Below the pieces are notes generated by a model. That model saw only the letters and a list, made by a program, of their open reading frames with translations. It had not been told where the DNA came from and searched no databases. DNA of 64,000 bases from Latrodectus hesperus (Eukaryota; Arthropoda; Arachnida; Araneae; Theridiidae). The position numbers were made by a program, and so were the translations under genes. Numbering within the stretch: position 1 is the first letter of the stretch; each line of letters begins with the position of its first letter. Below, in pieces: positions 21,881 to 33,382 of this stretch. Where the stretch lies: assembly GCA_037975125.1 (NCBI GenBank), contig JAJQOW010000014.1, positions 22,951,914 to 23,015,913 on the forward strand, written 5' to 3'.

Positions 21881-22022
21881 TTGTTGTTGCTGCACTGATA
21901 TGCTTTCTCTGTACTTTAGTACTGAGTTTGGGCTCTACCAATAGGTTCAACAACTGGGTGGAAATCTTCGTCATTTAGAAACCAGAACCAAAAGGAAAAC
22001 CTCCAAATACTTGACCACATAG
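21881..22022 (-). mobile_element. SINE F, 3' fragment
   Basis: Starts with the tail (TTGTTGTTGCTGCACTGATA) and includes TTGGGCTCTACCAATAGGTT and GGAAATCTTCGTCATTTAGA, as in other SINE F copies. The tRNA-like head is missing. Confidence 0.65.
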
Positions 22023-22517
22023 TTCAGGATAATCCTGAACTACGAATTATCTTAAGATTATTTAATAATCCGACAAATTGAAATTGTACATGTTAAAGAT
22101 TTCTTCTTCAATTTTTAAGCGTTTCTTACATTTTATAAGCAAAAATTTCCCAGTAAATCACTACGAATAAATTTCTGTACCAGTTTGATGATGTGGAAAA
22201 CATCAATCCGCAGCAACCCACTTTGGTCCTGCCTGAACGCCAGAGGGCGTTCTTTGCAAATTATATTTATTTTATAGTTTTTTATTCGCACTTTTGTTTT
22301 TGCTCGCTTTTGTAGGAGAACTATCGGGTCGATTTAATCGGCCAAAAGTATTTGCTATTTTTTGTGTTATTAAATATTTGTTACGTTTTCAATTGCGTAT
22401 TTATTTAATGTACTTCTGCAGTACCTTCACCGGATCTATTTAGTTTTTTAGTTTGGTATTTTTTTTCAGAAGATAAGGGCGTGAAAATAAACAATCCATA
22501 AAAATACTTTGGTAAAT
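22023..22517. other. unique sequence, nothing recognised
   Basis: Includes a short balanced patch (GCCTGAACGCCAGAGGGCGT) near 22235. No frame or repeat. Confidence 0.4.
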
Positions 22518-22530
22518 ACAAACACATAAG

Positions 22531-22757
22531 GGCGCTCCGTGGCTGAGTGGTCAAAGTATCACTCCGTTAATCGCTTGCGAGCGTAGGAGTATGGGTTCGA
22601 TTCCCACCGTGGCCCTGGGTGTTTTCTTCGTTATCCTTCTGTGGTTATACATCTGTCATTGTGCTATTTGTCCTATTTTCGACGAAGACTTACAAACGGA
22701 TCTCAAGAATCAGGCATACAAGTCTGAATATATGGAATGTAATAAATAAATAAACAA
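22531..22757 (+). mobile_element. SINE D (class II tRNA-derived), complete
   Basis: The head GGGCGCTCCGTGGCTGAGTG..GGGTTCGATTCCCACCGTGG resembles a serine/leucine-type tRNA with a long variable arm (CGCTTGCGAGCG). The 3' end is (AAAT)n/(AAAC)n. An exact 13-bp duplication, ACAAACACATAAG, lies at 22518-22530 and 22758-22770. A second copy at 59544-59767 is very similar, so the family was active recently. Confidence 0.9.
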
Positions 22758-22770
22758 ACAAACACATAAG

Positions 22771-23944
22771 CTCCATTATGAATATGATTAAAATCGCCAT
22801 TTATTTTGGTTTGAGTTGCTCTTAAAGGCGACATCGTAAGAAAGAAATTTTAGTATGCATAGAAAATATTTTTTAATTGTTAAAAACAACATTTGCAAAA
22901 TAATATGTACTTGCGTTCTTCTACATAGATATGTCGTAATTCGGAATCCTTCTTCACCGAATGTCGTTAAAAGAATCTTTAATAATCATGAATTATTGTA
23001 TACAGAATTAATTTTGGGATGTAAAATCTAACGCAAATCTTTCCTTTTTTTTGTTTAAAAAGTGTCGCGTGTTCTGCGTCAGAAGTCATGGCCGCTGTGT
23101 CAACAACATGCTCACCAATTAGAGATCAAAGTCATTGTCTCATTGAGTGACCTTGATGCAGCTACTGCTAAAAAAAAGTGTGGGAAAAAACGAGGCGTAC
23201 CCCCTCGGCGGAGGCCACTCTTCCAGTTCTGATTCCTGATGTCACGCTCCCGTGCGCACGATGAAGACCTGGACGTCGCTCGAGCGCGACCGGAGATGAA
23301 CAGCAGCAGCAAATGAAATTTCCTCCCGCACTTAATCGCAGGCGATGTGAATGAAGCAGCACTTAGTTGCTTCCTGTCGCCACAATTCGTCGCCCAAATC
23401 GGACCTTGCTGTTCAAAAAGAAAAGGGGAAGAAAATCGCCAGCGTTGCGTTGGCCGTATTAATCAGCGAAGTATGTCCTGTTATTGATAAGGAACAGCTT
23501 TTTTTGGCGTGTGCAAGCGCAACGACGCCAAACGCCTTTCAGCCCGTGGAACAAAACGCTCCCTTCAGGGGATATCTACCTGTGTGTTTTGCGAATGTGA
23601 GCGCACAACAAATTAAATGAAAACTCTTAAAATAATGAGTAATTTTTGGAGCGTTAGTTAAGAAAACGCCAGGTCAATGTTTCTCTGAAGGTCGTTGTTG
23701 GTTTTAATAAGGAGATGAAATCCATCTTTTATCATTTCAATTTACTGAAATGAAGGCATTATGTTTTGAATGCGTTTTTACCTAGGTTGATGGAAAATAT
23801 TGTTATATTTTCTCTAACCACACACATTATAGTTTTTGCTCGCAAGTAAATATATTAGTATTTTATGTCCATAAAATTTTTTAATGAAATTGAAATTTCA
23901 TGTGTAGTCCATGAATTTGTATTAATAACCTTTTACACTGTTAT
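22771..23944. other. spacer with balanced block 23060-23620
   Basis: The block carries overlapping frames on both strands (23112-23620) without recognisable domains; CCGGACGTCGCTCGAGCGCG-like composition is limited to 23220-23340. Candidate non-coding conserved DNA; coding unsupported. Confidence 0.3.
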
Positions 23945-23958
23945 ACTATATTAAACTC

Positions 23959-24276
23959 GCCGACCGATTGCTTGAGTGGTTAGCGTTCCTGACTCCTGAG
24001 TTGTGGGTTCCGGGTTCGAATCCCGGTTCGGGCATGGATGTTTCTTTCCTTCTCTGTTCTCTCTGTGTTTCTCTGTCCTTTCTTCTGTGATGATGTATGA
24101 ATGTGGCCCACCCTATAAACGGGTTTGTGGTGATATGGCGCGGGCAACGCTACTCGCCTCCGTGATTTGGTTCACAGGTGCTCGCTGGGTAACGACAAAT
24201 GAGTAGCAGTTTCTGGCCTTGTTGTGGCATAGGATTCAGTCACCCTTGTGTGCCCGCCACATTAGATATAAAAAAA
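23959..24276 (+). mobile_element. SINE B (tRNA-derived), complete
   Basis: The head GCCGACCGATTGCTTGAGTG has a B box GGTTCGAATCCCGG. The body includes CACCCTATAAACGGGTTTGT and the end is GTGTGCCCGCCACATTAGAT plus A-rich tail. A 14-bp duplication with one mismatch lies at 23945-23958 (ACTATATTAAACTC) and 24277-24290 (ACTATATTTAACTC). The frame 24003-24206 is SINE translation. Confidence 0.9.
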
Positions 24277-24290
24277 ACTATATTTAACTC

Positions 24291-26104
24291 TTAAGGTATA
24301 GATAATATATTGTGGTTTGAAAATATACTGCGATTTTAGGTTTTAGGAGTTTATATTCAATAATCATCCACACAGAATCGATACTTTTTCTGGGCGTTGG
24401 TCTTCTTTAGAAGTATCATCCAAAACTTAATTCCCCGCTGTTTGTTTTAAGCTAGACAAAATCTCTATCAAGTAAACAAACCATTTTTATATCTATCTTT
24501 TAACTTCTATAAGAAGGTATTGTATTAAGCAGTCTCATTCATTTGTATTAAAAATACGTACATGAAAAATTATATTTTTGATTGTGGGTTTCTATACATA
24601 TAAAATTCTGATATATATTCTCGAATATACTCGAAATTATTCTCGAAAAAGAAAAAAAGAAGCATAATCGAAGATAACAACACAACTAGGGGAAAAATTT
24701 TTCATTCGGAATTTTAAAAGTAGTTTTAATGGTAAAAGTGTTTTAGAGAAAAACTTCATTCTGGTTATTTTTTAATAATTGAGAATTTCAACTAATTTAA
24801 ATATTTATTTTCAATTGATAATTTTATTTAGGAAAAATTGGACACACGTAATATTGTGAAAAGACTTGTGTGTATGAAGTCCAGAAAAATTAGTTCGAAA
24901 GTATTACTTTCATGCGTTAAAATACTCAGCGAATTTCCTATGCAAATGAGCACGATTAGTTAAAAAAAATCTGTTTATATTTTCTTTCGTGTTAAGATGT
25001 CATTCAGTTACACTAAAAACGAAATGAACTTCATAAACTCACAGCTTCAAACCTGCCAATACTTCATCTGACAGGTGTATTATTTCTTTCTTCCAATAGA
25101 AATATGCGGGGAAAAAATCGGATTTTTTTTTCTTTTGTGACGGATAAATAAAAACTCCGGAATGACTCTCCGGATTCCAATTCCCCTATCGAATAAATCC
25201 CAGAGCCAAATAAACTCGTGACCCCCTAATCAAGCTGCAACTGACGTTGACCAGATTGCAGCTTTTGTCATACTTTATTGAGCACACAAGCTTCACACTT
25301 CTGTCGGCAGGCGGCGTGACGGTCGCCTCTTACCTGCGATACAACCAGGAATTCCACTCAATTAAATTCGCACACCATTTCTTTTTGATCCTGCTTGCTT
25401 TCTTTCTTCGTCGGTCACCTGGGAGGACGGTTCATTTCGTCTTATTCATTTTTTCCTCCTCCTCCTCTTTCTTCTTCTTCGAGGAATTATTAATACCCAC
25501 CATGTCGAAAGTAAGCCCCGAATTCCTTTTTCTCCCTCGCCTTTTTTTTGTGTGTCTTCTTTATCTTGTACGCATTTGTTTCAAGGGATGAAAAATGAAG
25601 TGAAGATGTGAATGACTGAAAAAAAGGGGAAAAGAAAGGAAAAAAAAAAGCTCCATAAAAAGGTTGTTAGGAATTGAAATTGGGATGTAAATTTCATTGA
25701 TCAATTCCTGTAAAAATATTTCTTAGCTTGCGAAGAAAAAGTGAACAGAAATTGGAGGGAATTTTTTTCCCCTACATTTATTGAAAGGAAAAATTTTAAA
25801 GTGCATTTTTATACTATGTTTTTCGATAGGCTGACTTGGAAGACATGGGTTAAAGTAATTTTATCTTTAAAGTAGAAACACGCTTACAAAAATTTGGAAA
25901 TATAAATTATTTCGCATATATTATTAATAAATGTTCTCCTCTCTAGAAATCGAATAACAAATTTTTGAAAACCTCAATATACGTAGATTTCTAGTGGAAT
26001 AATCACAAATAATTATTATGGTGCTAAGTTTTAATTTATTTCCTTACGCATCACTGAATAAAGCATATGGTCGAAACTAAGTAAGGCTTAAAGAGCGGAT
26101 AAAT
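24291..26104. other. A+T-rich spacer with mixed block 25080-25570
   Basis: The mixed block contains pyrimidine runs and the frame 25247-25591, whose Phe- and Ser-rich end translates a TTC/CTC run. No gene recognised. Confidence 0.35.
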
Positions 26105-26421
26105 ACTTTTTATGAGTCTGGTGTCTCTTAACATTAAGCTGGCTTAAGAAGCTTGAACAATTAATTAATCATTAATTTTGAGGCTGATGTCTCCAATGCC
26201 AAAATACTTATTCAAAAGATAGCTTTAGAAGATTAAATAATATAATTATTCATGATGTGACAGACATCTCCATTATTATGATAATCCTTTACAATGTGAC
26301 TCAGGAAGATAATATATATCGGCAAGACAACTTGACTCAGAATATAATTATAAAATATAGTTATTCATGATGTTACAGACGTCTCCAGTATTATGATAAT
26401 CATTTACAATATAACTCAGGA

Positions 26422-26493
<72 letters not shown>

Positions 26494-27830
26494 GAAGACA
26501 ATACGACTTAGGATATAATTATAAAATGTAATTATTCATGATGTGATGGACATCTCCAATATTATGATAATCTTTTACAATATAACTCAGGAAGACTATA
26601 TATCAGGAAGACAATACGACTCAGGATATAATTATAAAATATAACTATTTATGATGTGACAGACATCTCCACTATTATGATAATCTTTTACAATGTGACT
26701 CAGGTGCACAATATATAACGGCAAGACAATTTGACTCAGAATATAATTATAAAATATAATTATTCACGATGGGACAGACGATTCCAATATTAAGATAATC
26801 GCTTAAAATATAACTCAAAAAGACAATACGACTCAGGATATAATTATTCATGATGTGACAGACGATTCCAATATTAAGATAATCATTTACAATATGACTC
26901 AGGAAGACTATATACATCGGGAAGACAATACGACTCATGATGTAATTATAAAATATAATTATTCATGATATGACAGACGATTCCAATATTAAGATATTAT
27001 TTACAATATGACTCAGGAAGACTATATATATCAAGAAGACAATACTACTCAGGATATAATTCAAAAATAGAATTATTCATGATATGACAGATGATTCCAA
27101 TATTAAGATAATCATTTACAATATGACTCAGGAAGACTATATACATCAGGAAGACAATACGACTCATGATATAATTATAAAATATAATTATTCATGATGT
27201 GACAGACATCTCCAATATTATGATAATCATTTACAATATAACTCAGGAAGGCTAAATATATCAGGAAGACATTATGACCTAGGATATAATTCTAAAATAG
27301 AATTATTCATGATATGACAGATGATTCCAATATTAAGATATTATTTACAATATGACTCAGGAAGACTATATATATCAAGAAGACAATACGACTCATGATA
27401 TAATTCAAAAATAGAATTATTCATGATATGACAGACGATTCCAATATTAAGATAATCATTTATAATATGACTCAGGAAGACTATATACATCAGGAAGACA
27501 ATACGACTCAGGATATAATTATAAAATATAACTATTTGTGATGTGACAGACATCTCCACTATTATGATAATCATTTACAATGTGATTCAGGTACACAATA
27601 AATAACGGCAAGACAATATGACTCAGAATATAATTATAAAATATAATTATTCATGATATGACAGATGATTTCAATATTAAGATTATCATTTACAATATGA
27701 CTCAAGAAGACTATATATATCAAGAAGACAATACGACTCATGATATAATTATAAAATAGAATTATTCATGATATGACAGATGATTCCAATATTAAGATAA
27801 TCATTTACAATATAACTCAGGAAACAAAAC
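26105..27830. repeat. ~115-bp satellite array, about 14 clear units plus diverged edge
   Basis: The landmark GACAGAC(AT/GA)(C/T)TCC recurs at about 26263, 26373, 26543, 26656, 26771, 26855, 26970, 27086, 27200, 27310, 27428, 27545, 27658 and 27774. Spacing is mostly 110-118 bp; one unit has a deletion (84 bp) and one is enlarged (170 bp) by a (TA)n expansion. Each unit contains ATTATGATAATCATTTACAA and CAGGAAGACAATACGACTCA variants. Units at 26105-26250 are more diverged, the usual decay at an array edge. Minus-strand frames here are translations of the repeat. Confidence 0.9.
26425..26490. repeat. (TA)n microsatellite inside a satellite unit
   Basis: It occupies the place where other satellite units have a short GACTATATATATC tract, so it grew from within the monomer. 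Confidence 0.9.
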
Positions 27831-27987
27831 AGAATATTTACAGAGATATGTATTCTGTACACAAAAGCAGCGATTCTTCTCGCATTCTCCACTGTTCTCC
27901 TTCCTCTGGAATCGCGCAGAGGGGTTGAGGAAAGAATGGCAGGATGTAGTCTCAAGGTTCTTTCGATTTTCACATTATTGTAACACT

Positions 27988-28205
27988 GGGCTCACCGTGT
28001 CCTAGTGGTAAGACAGCACTTTTCGGAACATAAAGTCCCGGGTTCGATCTCAGACACTGTTAAACAATGGGAAATGGAAGGTACGCTTCTGCATTTCATC
28101 TGTCTTGGTGGGTACGTGGAAACTGTTTCAGGTTTTGTCCTTGGCGATAGGTTTTTACGGCCCACCACCTGTGAAAGGTGCTCCCGAGAAATAAAATGAC
28201 GCGTT
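27988..28205 (+). mobile_element. SINE E (tRNA-derived)
   Basis: The head GGGCTCACCGTGTCCTAGTG has an A-box-like TGTCCTAGTGG and B box GGGTTCGATCTC. The body includes ACGCTTCTGCATTTCATCTG and CCACCACCTGTGAAAGGTGC. The split copy at 32.1/32.8 kb aligns through the head and into the body. No target-site duplication defined. Confidence 0.7.
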
Positions 28206-28299
28206 GGATATTAAATTGCCCTACAGCAGATTGAGACCGTTATGGTACCAAAATGATTGCAACATTGCTTTGATGAAAGCGATACATATCTTTATGTAA

Positions 28300-28645
28300 G
28301 TTATCATCTGATCCCACTTGACAGACGCAGGTATCGATCAAGTCCATGTACCCGTTCGGGTCATGGTGAAATGCAGAGGGCACTCAAAGGTCTTGCTTCA
28401 AGACTGTAAACGATTTGGCTGGGAGCGGGTCTTGGTCATTTAGAAGCAGGGACCTAGCAGAAGATCCACAGACTTGGTCTGACACTCCTTGAGATATCAT
28501 TTCACTTGGAGGACATTGCAACCATGGCATATTTTAAGTGCCCCTTCCACCATTAGCAAACACGATGTATCTTCAGCTGCGTTGGTATTCAAACGCATTC
28601 TACATTCCAATGACGAGAGCGAACGCCTTAACCAATTACCCATGT
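28300..28645 (-). mobile_element. SINE F2 (alternative tail), diverged
   Basis: The tail at the 28300 side (ATCTGATCCCACTTGACAGA..ATCGATCAAGTCCATG) matches the F2 tail at 19.5 kb. The body (GAGATATCATTTCACTTGGA, GACATTGCAACCATGG) and the decayed head (AACGCCTTAACCAATTACCC) are SINE F. Confidence 0.65.
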
Positions 28646-28700
28646 AAGTAAAACTCAAAATAAAATATGCTAGAGAATAAAATATTACAGATTACTACTT

Positions 28701-29232
28701 CTTCTTCTTCTTAGAGTTGGGTTTGTATGTCATTGGGCACCTCTGCTTTTATTAGCCTTTTGTACTGTTAACTACCAAACCCAATGTTTCCTAGTTCCAG
28801 TTGCTCGGGTCACCCACTTTATTAATAAAGTCCAATAACCCTTTAATGGAGTCTTGGTGTAACGACCCACCATGGATGATGCCTAAAGTAGTTAATCTAG
28901 GGAGGGGGGCAAGAGCCTCGCATTCGTCAATGGTATGCTTGGCCGTTTCCTCTTGCGTATGACATTTCCTGCAGATAGGGTCTTGCTGAAACAGTCCCAT
29001 TTTATGGAGGTGTTTTCTGAAATAGTAGTGCCCAGTTATGAAGCCTACGATTAAACGTATCTTCTGCCTAGAGCATCTTAGAATTTCAGAGGCAATCCTC
29101 GCTGATGATCCACAGATCATACTTTTAGCGTGGGTTTGACCAGGAGTGTTGAGCCAAGCTTCATACATCTTCCGTTTTTCCCATCGAAGAACATTGGTTT
29201 TTGCGGTCTTCAAATTGATCCCACAAAAAGGT
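28701..29232 (-). mobile_element. 5'-truncated LINE (I/R1-Jockey-like), (AAG)n tail
   Basis: An exact 13-bp duplication, CAGATTACTACTT, lies at 28688-28700 and 29233-29245. The coding frame 28791-29213 matches the 3.1-kb copy with few changes: GFITGHYYFRKHL block, Cys-x2-Cys-x8-His-x4-Cys pattern (one flanking Ile to Thr and Tyr to Asp), terminal GDPSNWN. The frame is open to the stop. The 3' UTR and CTT repeat (minus-strand AAG tail) are at the 28701 end. Confidence 0.9.
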
Positions 29233-29245
29233 CAGATTACTACTT

Positions 29246-29677
29246 ACTTTCGAGAGAGGTCTCAAAATATATCCAAATTATTGTCCTAGATGCCAAATTG
29301 AACCGTCATTACCGGCACATATTCTTGAGTGTCTAGGTTTATCTCTTGGGGACTTATATAGGATTCCTATGCTTGTTTTTGATTTTCCGAAAGTGAGTGG
29401 ACTCGTGGACCACGTCTAGTATACTCCTAGACATAGAGATTAATAACAACAACAGATTAGAGAGTAAGAAATTATCAGTCTACATAAGTAAAATATCTAT
29501 CCTGTTTTTCCGCCGAAGTTGTTTCCGGAGTTAAGTTCATAATACGTGCGGAATGGAATGACTGGATTTGGATCCTTGACTAAATTTAAGTAAGAATTGT
29601 TTCATTTGTGGATGTCTTATTAAGACAAGTATACAATTAATTTAAAGCATAATGAATGCTGATTAATAACTCCTCTT
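29246..29677. other. unique sequence, nothing recognised
   Basis: Mixed composition, no element match. Confidence 0.4.
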
Positions 29678-29689
29678 AAAACTGGTCAT

Positions 29690-29933
29690 GACTGCGGATA
29701 GGGAGGTCCTGGGTTCGAATCCCGGTTAGGGAATGGATGTACTTTCTCTATCTATCCTGTCTTTGTCCTTTCCTTGTATGAATGTGGTGTGAATGGTTGC
29801 CTACCCTATAAACGAGTCCCTATGGCATGTGTGTACTCAGGAGGTCGGACTCCACACCAAAATGTGGTTCAGTTGGAAAAGTGGAGCAGCGCACCCCATA
29901 TTGCCAGCCCGGCTGGCACACGACAACAGCAAC
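29690..29933 (+). mobile_element. SINE C, 5'-truncated, with target-site duplication
   Basis: Starts inside the tRNA-like head at GACTGCGGATAGGGAGGTCC, so the A box is missing while the B box GGGTTCGAATCCCGG remains. An exact 12-bp duplication, AAAACTGGTCAT, lies at 29678-29689 and 29934-29945, so the truncation happened at insertion. The end GGCTGGCACACGACAACAGC carries the LINE-like 3' terminus. Confidence 0.85.
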
Positions 29934-29945
29934 AAAACTGGTCAT

Positions 29946-31104
29946 CCCGTGACGTTATTCATTTAAGCGAAGCAAAGTTTTTCTCTTCAAGGAAGAAGCA
30001 AATGATTCTTTTTCTCTTTTTAAAATTATCTTCGCATTGTTGGTGGGAATAGATATTTATGGTATTGAATTCCATTATTCTTTTCTATATTTTCACAATG
30101 TAAGTATTTAAAAAAAAACGATATTTGCTATTATTTTTTGATTTTTGAAAGAAATGCTGTTGTTTTCTTCAGCAAATGTGTTTTCGCTTTTCCCCATAGG
30201 TCACTGGTTGAAAATACATTGGAAGGCGGATCAAAAGAATCTCGTTCAGCATTTAACAACATGATTGAAGATAGTTTTCAAACATTACACATTTCATTCA
30301 ATTTGTTATTAGCTTATATGTATTCATAGGGCTTCCCGCGATTTAATTGCGTTAAATACTTGATCTTAGAATTAAGTTTTTTTGCTGGTTATTATAAAAA
30401 TAATATTTGTAATCATATATTTTTATAATAGAAAAAATATATACCTCTATACGATAAAATGAAATATATTACACTTTAAATATTTCATGAAAAATAATGT
30501 TAGTGAGATGAAAAGTATTAATTATATTTCTGAAATGTTCATAGAAATGATTGAATGAATTCTCATTCGTTTTATAAATTTATGCCTTAAATCGAAAACA
30601 ATTAAAGTACATTTATATCAACCTTTTTTCGTTAAACTCCTAAACATACAGTTAGTAAATTTAATGTTAGTAGAGTTTTAAAAATTATGTATCACTGACC
30701 ATCTTGATGATATTTAATACCATACTTTCACATTATGGAGTAATATTGTGAAGAAATTCAAGAATATTGTAGTTTTATTATATTTGGATACATGTCATCG
30801 CGAATAAAGTGAGTTTACATTTGACTGCGATAAGAATTGTTCATTTTAATTTGCCATATTATTTATACGAAAAAATATGCAATGAACTCATCGATATCGG
30901 CTTCCAATATTTTTTCATTTTGACATTTTTATTTATTGGTTTTAGCTCTGAATGTCAACTTTATGTCATTGTGTGTAAAAGAAAATAAATGAAATTCATA
31001 GATAGCACCTTTTGTTTAAATTTAACCAGTGAAAATTGTATCTATTCAACCCAAAATATAATCTATTAGAGAGGACAATATACATATTTTACTTTGGCAT
31101 TGTG
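29946..31104. other. A+T-rich unique sequence
   Basis: No gene or repeat recognised. The frame 30138-30329 has no motif. Confidence 0.4.
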
Positions 31105-31117
31105 TTCTTGTAACAAT

Positions 31118-31543
31118 CATCATCATTGGCACGACAGCCCTATGTGGGCCTTGGCTTTCTTCAGAAGTCTCTGCCATTCCGCCCCTTTTCTAGACATCGA
31201 CCTCCAGTTCTTGACTTAAGCATGTTGAAGTCTTCTTCCAGGCAGTCCTTCCATCTCTTTTTGGGTCTACTACAGAAAGGGGTGGTGTTGAAGACCTTTA
31301 TGGGTGTTCTCTCTGTACTCATTCTCATGAGGTGGCCTGCCCATCTCATTCTAGATAGTTTTATTGATTGAATGATGTCTTCTTCTCCATAGATTTTGTA
31401 CAGTTCAAAGTTATACCTTTTTTCACCAGGTTTTATTTTCCAGGACAGCACCAAAAATAGTTCTTAGGACCGACCTTTCTTTCAAAAATCGTCAATGTTT
31501 TCTCTTCCTTCATCGTTAAGGTCCATGTCTCTCAGGCGCAGGT
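31118..31543 (-). mobile_element. RTE-like LINE, 3' end, with target-site duplication
   Basis: An exact 13-bp duplication, TTCTTGTAACAAT, lies at 31105-31117 and 31544-31556. Minus-strand translation gives the RTE C-terminus: FELYKIYGEEDII, LSRMRWAGHLMRM, TPFCSRP, KKRWKDCLEED. A frameshift follows near 31210 and another lies upstream near 31460. The 3' end has GGGCTGTCGTGCCA then a (TGA)n tail. Its 5' boundary is close to that of the 56-kb copy. Confidence 0.85.
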
Positions 31544-31556
31544 TTCTTGTAACAAT

Positions 31557-32116
31557 ACAAGACGTATTTTCTTTAAATAAATGATCATAAACACAAAGAA
31601 TTCCTAAGTATTATAAAAAAAGAAAAAAAAATTTCCGTATGCCATGACAAAAAAAGGGGGTTGATAGGAGGAGTATTTTGGGGTGTCAGTATCCCCTTTC
31701 CGCGGAATTCCCGAGTGGATTTTACTCCATCGACCGCTGTACGCTAAGAGTTTGTGACGGGAAAAAGAATATAAAACGATTATAGGAAGCCTTTTCTTTC
31801 CGGAGAAGCTTAGTTAAAAAGCAGCGTGAATGCGGGCGTTTTTCTTCCCTGCTTCCGGCGTTAATCGCCCGAATACATTAAGCACTAATACCCTGCAGCA
31901 GAGATCCTAGAGTTCTATAGGATCCTGCTACCCCCCCTCTCGAAGAGGATTTACATCCGATTATTGGCTGAAATGACAGATATTAGAATGCGTTAAGACA
32001 CACCCCAAGCGTGGATAATCGCTTCTCTCCGCTGTGGGACCACCGGGCTGACGTCTGCAACAGCGCATCCCACCCACACCCGTGCGATGCGAAACTCATT
32101 TTGAATTTTGTGAATT
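31557..32116. other. G+C-balanced island 31670-32110, candidate non-coding element
   Basis: Repeat-free, including GTTAATCGCCCGAATACATT and GGGACCACCGGGCTGACGTC. No open frame spans it. Function unknown. Confidence 0.35.
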
Positions 32117-32155
32117 TTCTGGGGCACCCTAGTGGACTAGACAATGCTCTTCAGG
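32117..32155 (+). mobile_element. SINE E, 5' part, interrupted
   Basis: The tRNA-like start GGCACCCTAGTGGACTAGAC is cut at TGCTCTTCAGG (32145-32155) by inserted SINE F copies. The same 11 bp recur at 32752-32762, where SINE E resumes. Confidence 0.65.
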
Positions 32156-32435
32156 ATTGCACCAGTACCTAGCCTTGAGTTGGGCTCTAACAGTTAGACA
32201 GAAGCAACCGATTGAAGTCTTCGTGATTTTGAAGTAGGGACGCAGCAGAAGACCCCCACTACTAGAACTGCCACCCCCAAAGGCATCATTTCACTTGAAA
32301 GATATTGCGATCACGACTTATTCAACGTGCCCCAGACGCCTCTAGCGAACACGGTGGATCTTCATTTAAACCGTGATTCCAACTCACCACCTTTCGATAA
32401 TGAGAACGACGCCCTAAGCAACCAGGTGACGGTGG
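32156..32435 (-). mobile_element. SINE F, first of two copies inserted in SINE E
   Basis: The tail end is at 32156 (ATTGCACCAGTACCTAGCCT) and the head near 32430 (CACCTGGTTGCTTAGGGCGT on the minus strand). More diverged than the next copy. Confidence 0.75.
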
Positions 32436-32453
32436 ACCTCACATCTGTCAGGT

Positions 32454-32751
32454 TGTTACACCAGGATACTTACCCTGTACCTAGTCCTTAGTTGGGCTGT
32501 ACCAGTTAGATAGAAGCAGTCAGGTGGAGTCACCGTGATTTTGAAGCAAGGACCAAACAGAAGACTCCCAATGCTTGACCTGACATCCCTAGAGGTATCA
32601 TTCCACTTGGAGGACATTGCGACCACGCACAGTTTTAACGTGACCCAGCCGCCGTTAGTAAGCACGGCGGATCTTCGGTTAAGCTGGGATTCGAACTCAC
32701 TTCCTTCCGATAATGAGAACGACGCGCTAACCAACCAGGCCACCACGGCAC
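32454..32751 (-). mobile_element. SINE F, second of two copies inserted in SINE E
   Basis: Full-length minus-strand copy: tail from GTTACACCAGGATACTTACC, body AGAGGTATCATTCCACTTGG, B box GAGTTCGAATCCC, A box TGGCCTGGTTGG, head ending at 32751. The frames 32456-32798 are translations of the repeat. Confidence 0.8.
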
Positions 32752-32940
32752 TGCTCTTCAGGGGGGAAGACTCCTCGCTCGAGCTCAGCCACTGTTGAAC
32801 AAGCGAAGATGTATTTATGATACGCTTCTCTTTTTTTCGGGTGCGTGGGTGGGATTTTTTCCTGGTTTCTGTTCTTGTGACATGTGAATGTGGCCAACTC
32901 TCTATGAAAAGTCCTATTATATGCCGACCAACGCAGTGGC
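32752..32940 (+). mobile_element. SINE E, 3' part
   Basis: Resumes with TGCTCTTCAGG and continues ACTCCTCGCTCGAGCTCAGC (decayed B box), then ATACGCTTCTC as in the 28.0-kb copy. It ends against the minisatellite at 32940. Confidence 0.65.
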
Positions 32941-33382
32941 CACAAAAATATCTTAGGCCCTTAGACTATCCAACAAAAGTATCTTAGGCCATTAGACTAT
33001 CCGACAAAAATATCTTAGGCCATCAGACTATCCAACAAAATTATCTTAGGCCATTAGACTATCCAACAAAAATATATTAGACTATCCAACAAAAATATAT
33101 TAGACTATCCAACAAAAATATCTTAGGCCATTAGACTATCCAACAAAAATATCTTAGGCCATTAGACTATCCAACAAAAATATCTTAGGCCATCAGACTA
33201 TCCAACAAAAATATCTTAGGCCATTAGACTATCCAACAAAAATATCTTAGGCCATTAGACTATCCAACAAAAATATATTAGACTATCCAACAAAAATATA
33301 TTAGGCTATTAGACTATCCAACAAAAATATCTTAGGCCATCAGACTATCCAACAAAAATATCTTAGGCCATCAGACTATCCA
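32940..33382. repeat. 31-bp minisatellite with 23-bp deletion variants, 15 units
   Basis: The unit is AACAAAAATATCTTAGGCCA + TTAGACTATCC. Units 5, 6 and 12 lack 8 bp and are 23 bp long. A T/C variant at CCA(T/C)TAG / CCATCAG alternates irregularly. The sum 12x31 + 3x23 agrees with the observed length. The array starts exactly at the 3' end of SINE E. Confidence 0.95.

Noticed and set aside
22531..22617. Functional class II tRNA gene
   Set aside because: Same sequence heads a dispersed SINE with a (AAAT)n tail and target duplication at both loci.
26747..27973. Minus-strand frames with repeated ILSRIVF-like peptides as a repeat protein
   Set aside because: They are translations of the 115-bp satellite and are broken by stops in other units.
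32940..33382. 31-bp repeats as a CRISPR array
   Set aside because: Units are directly contiguous without unique spacers, in a eukaryotic context; this is a minisatellite.
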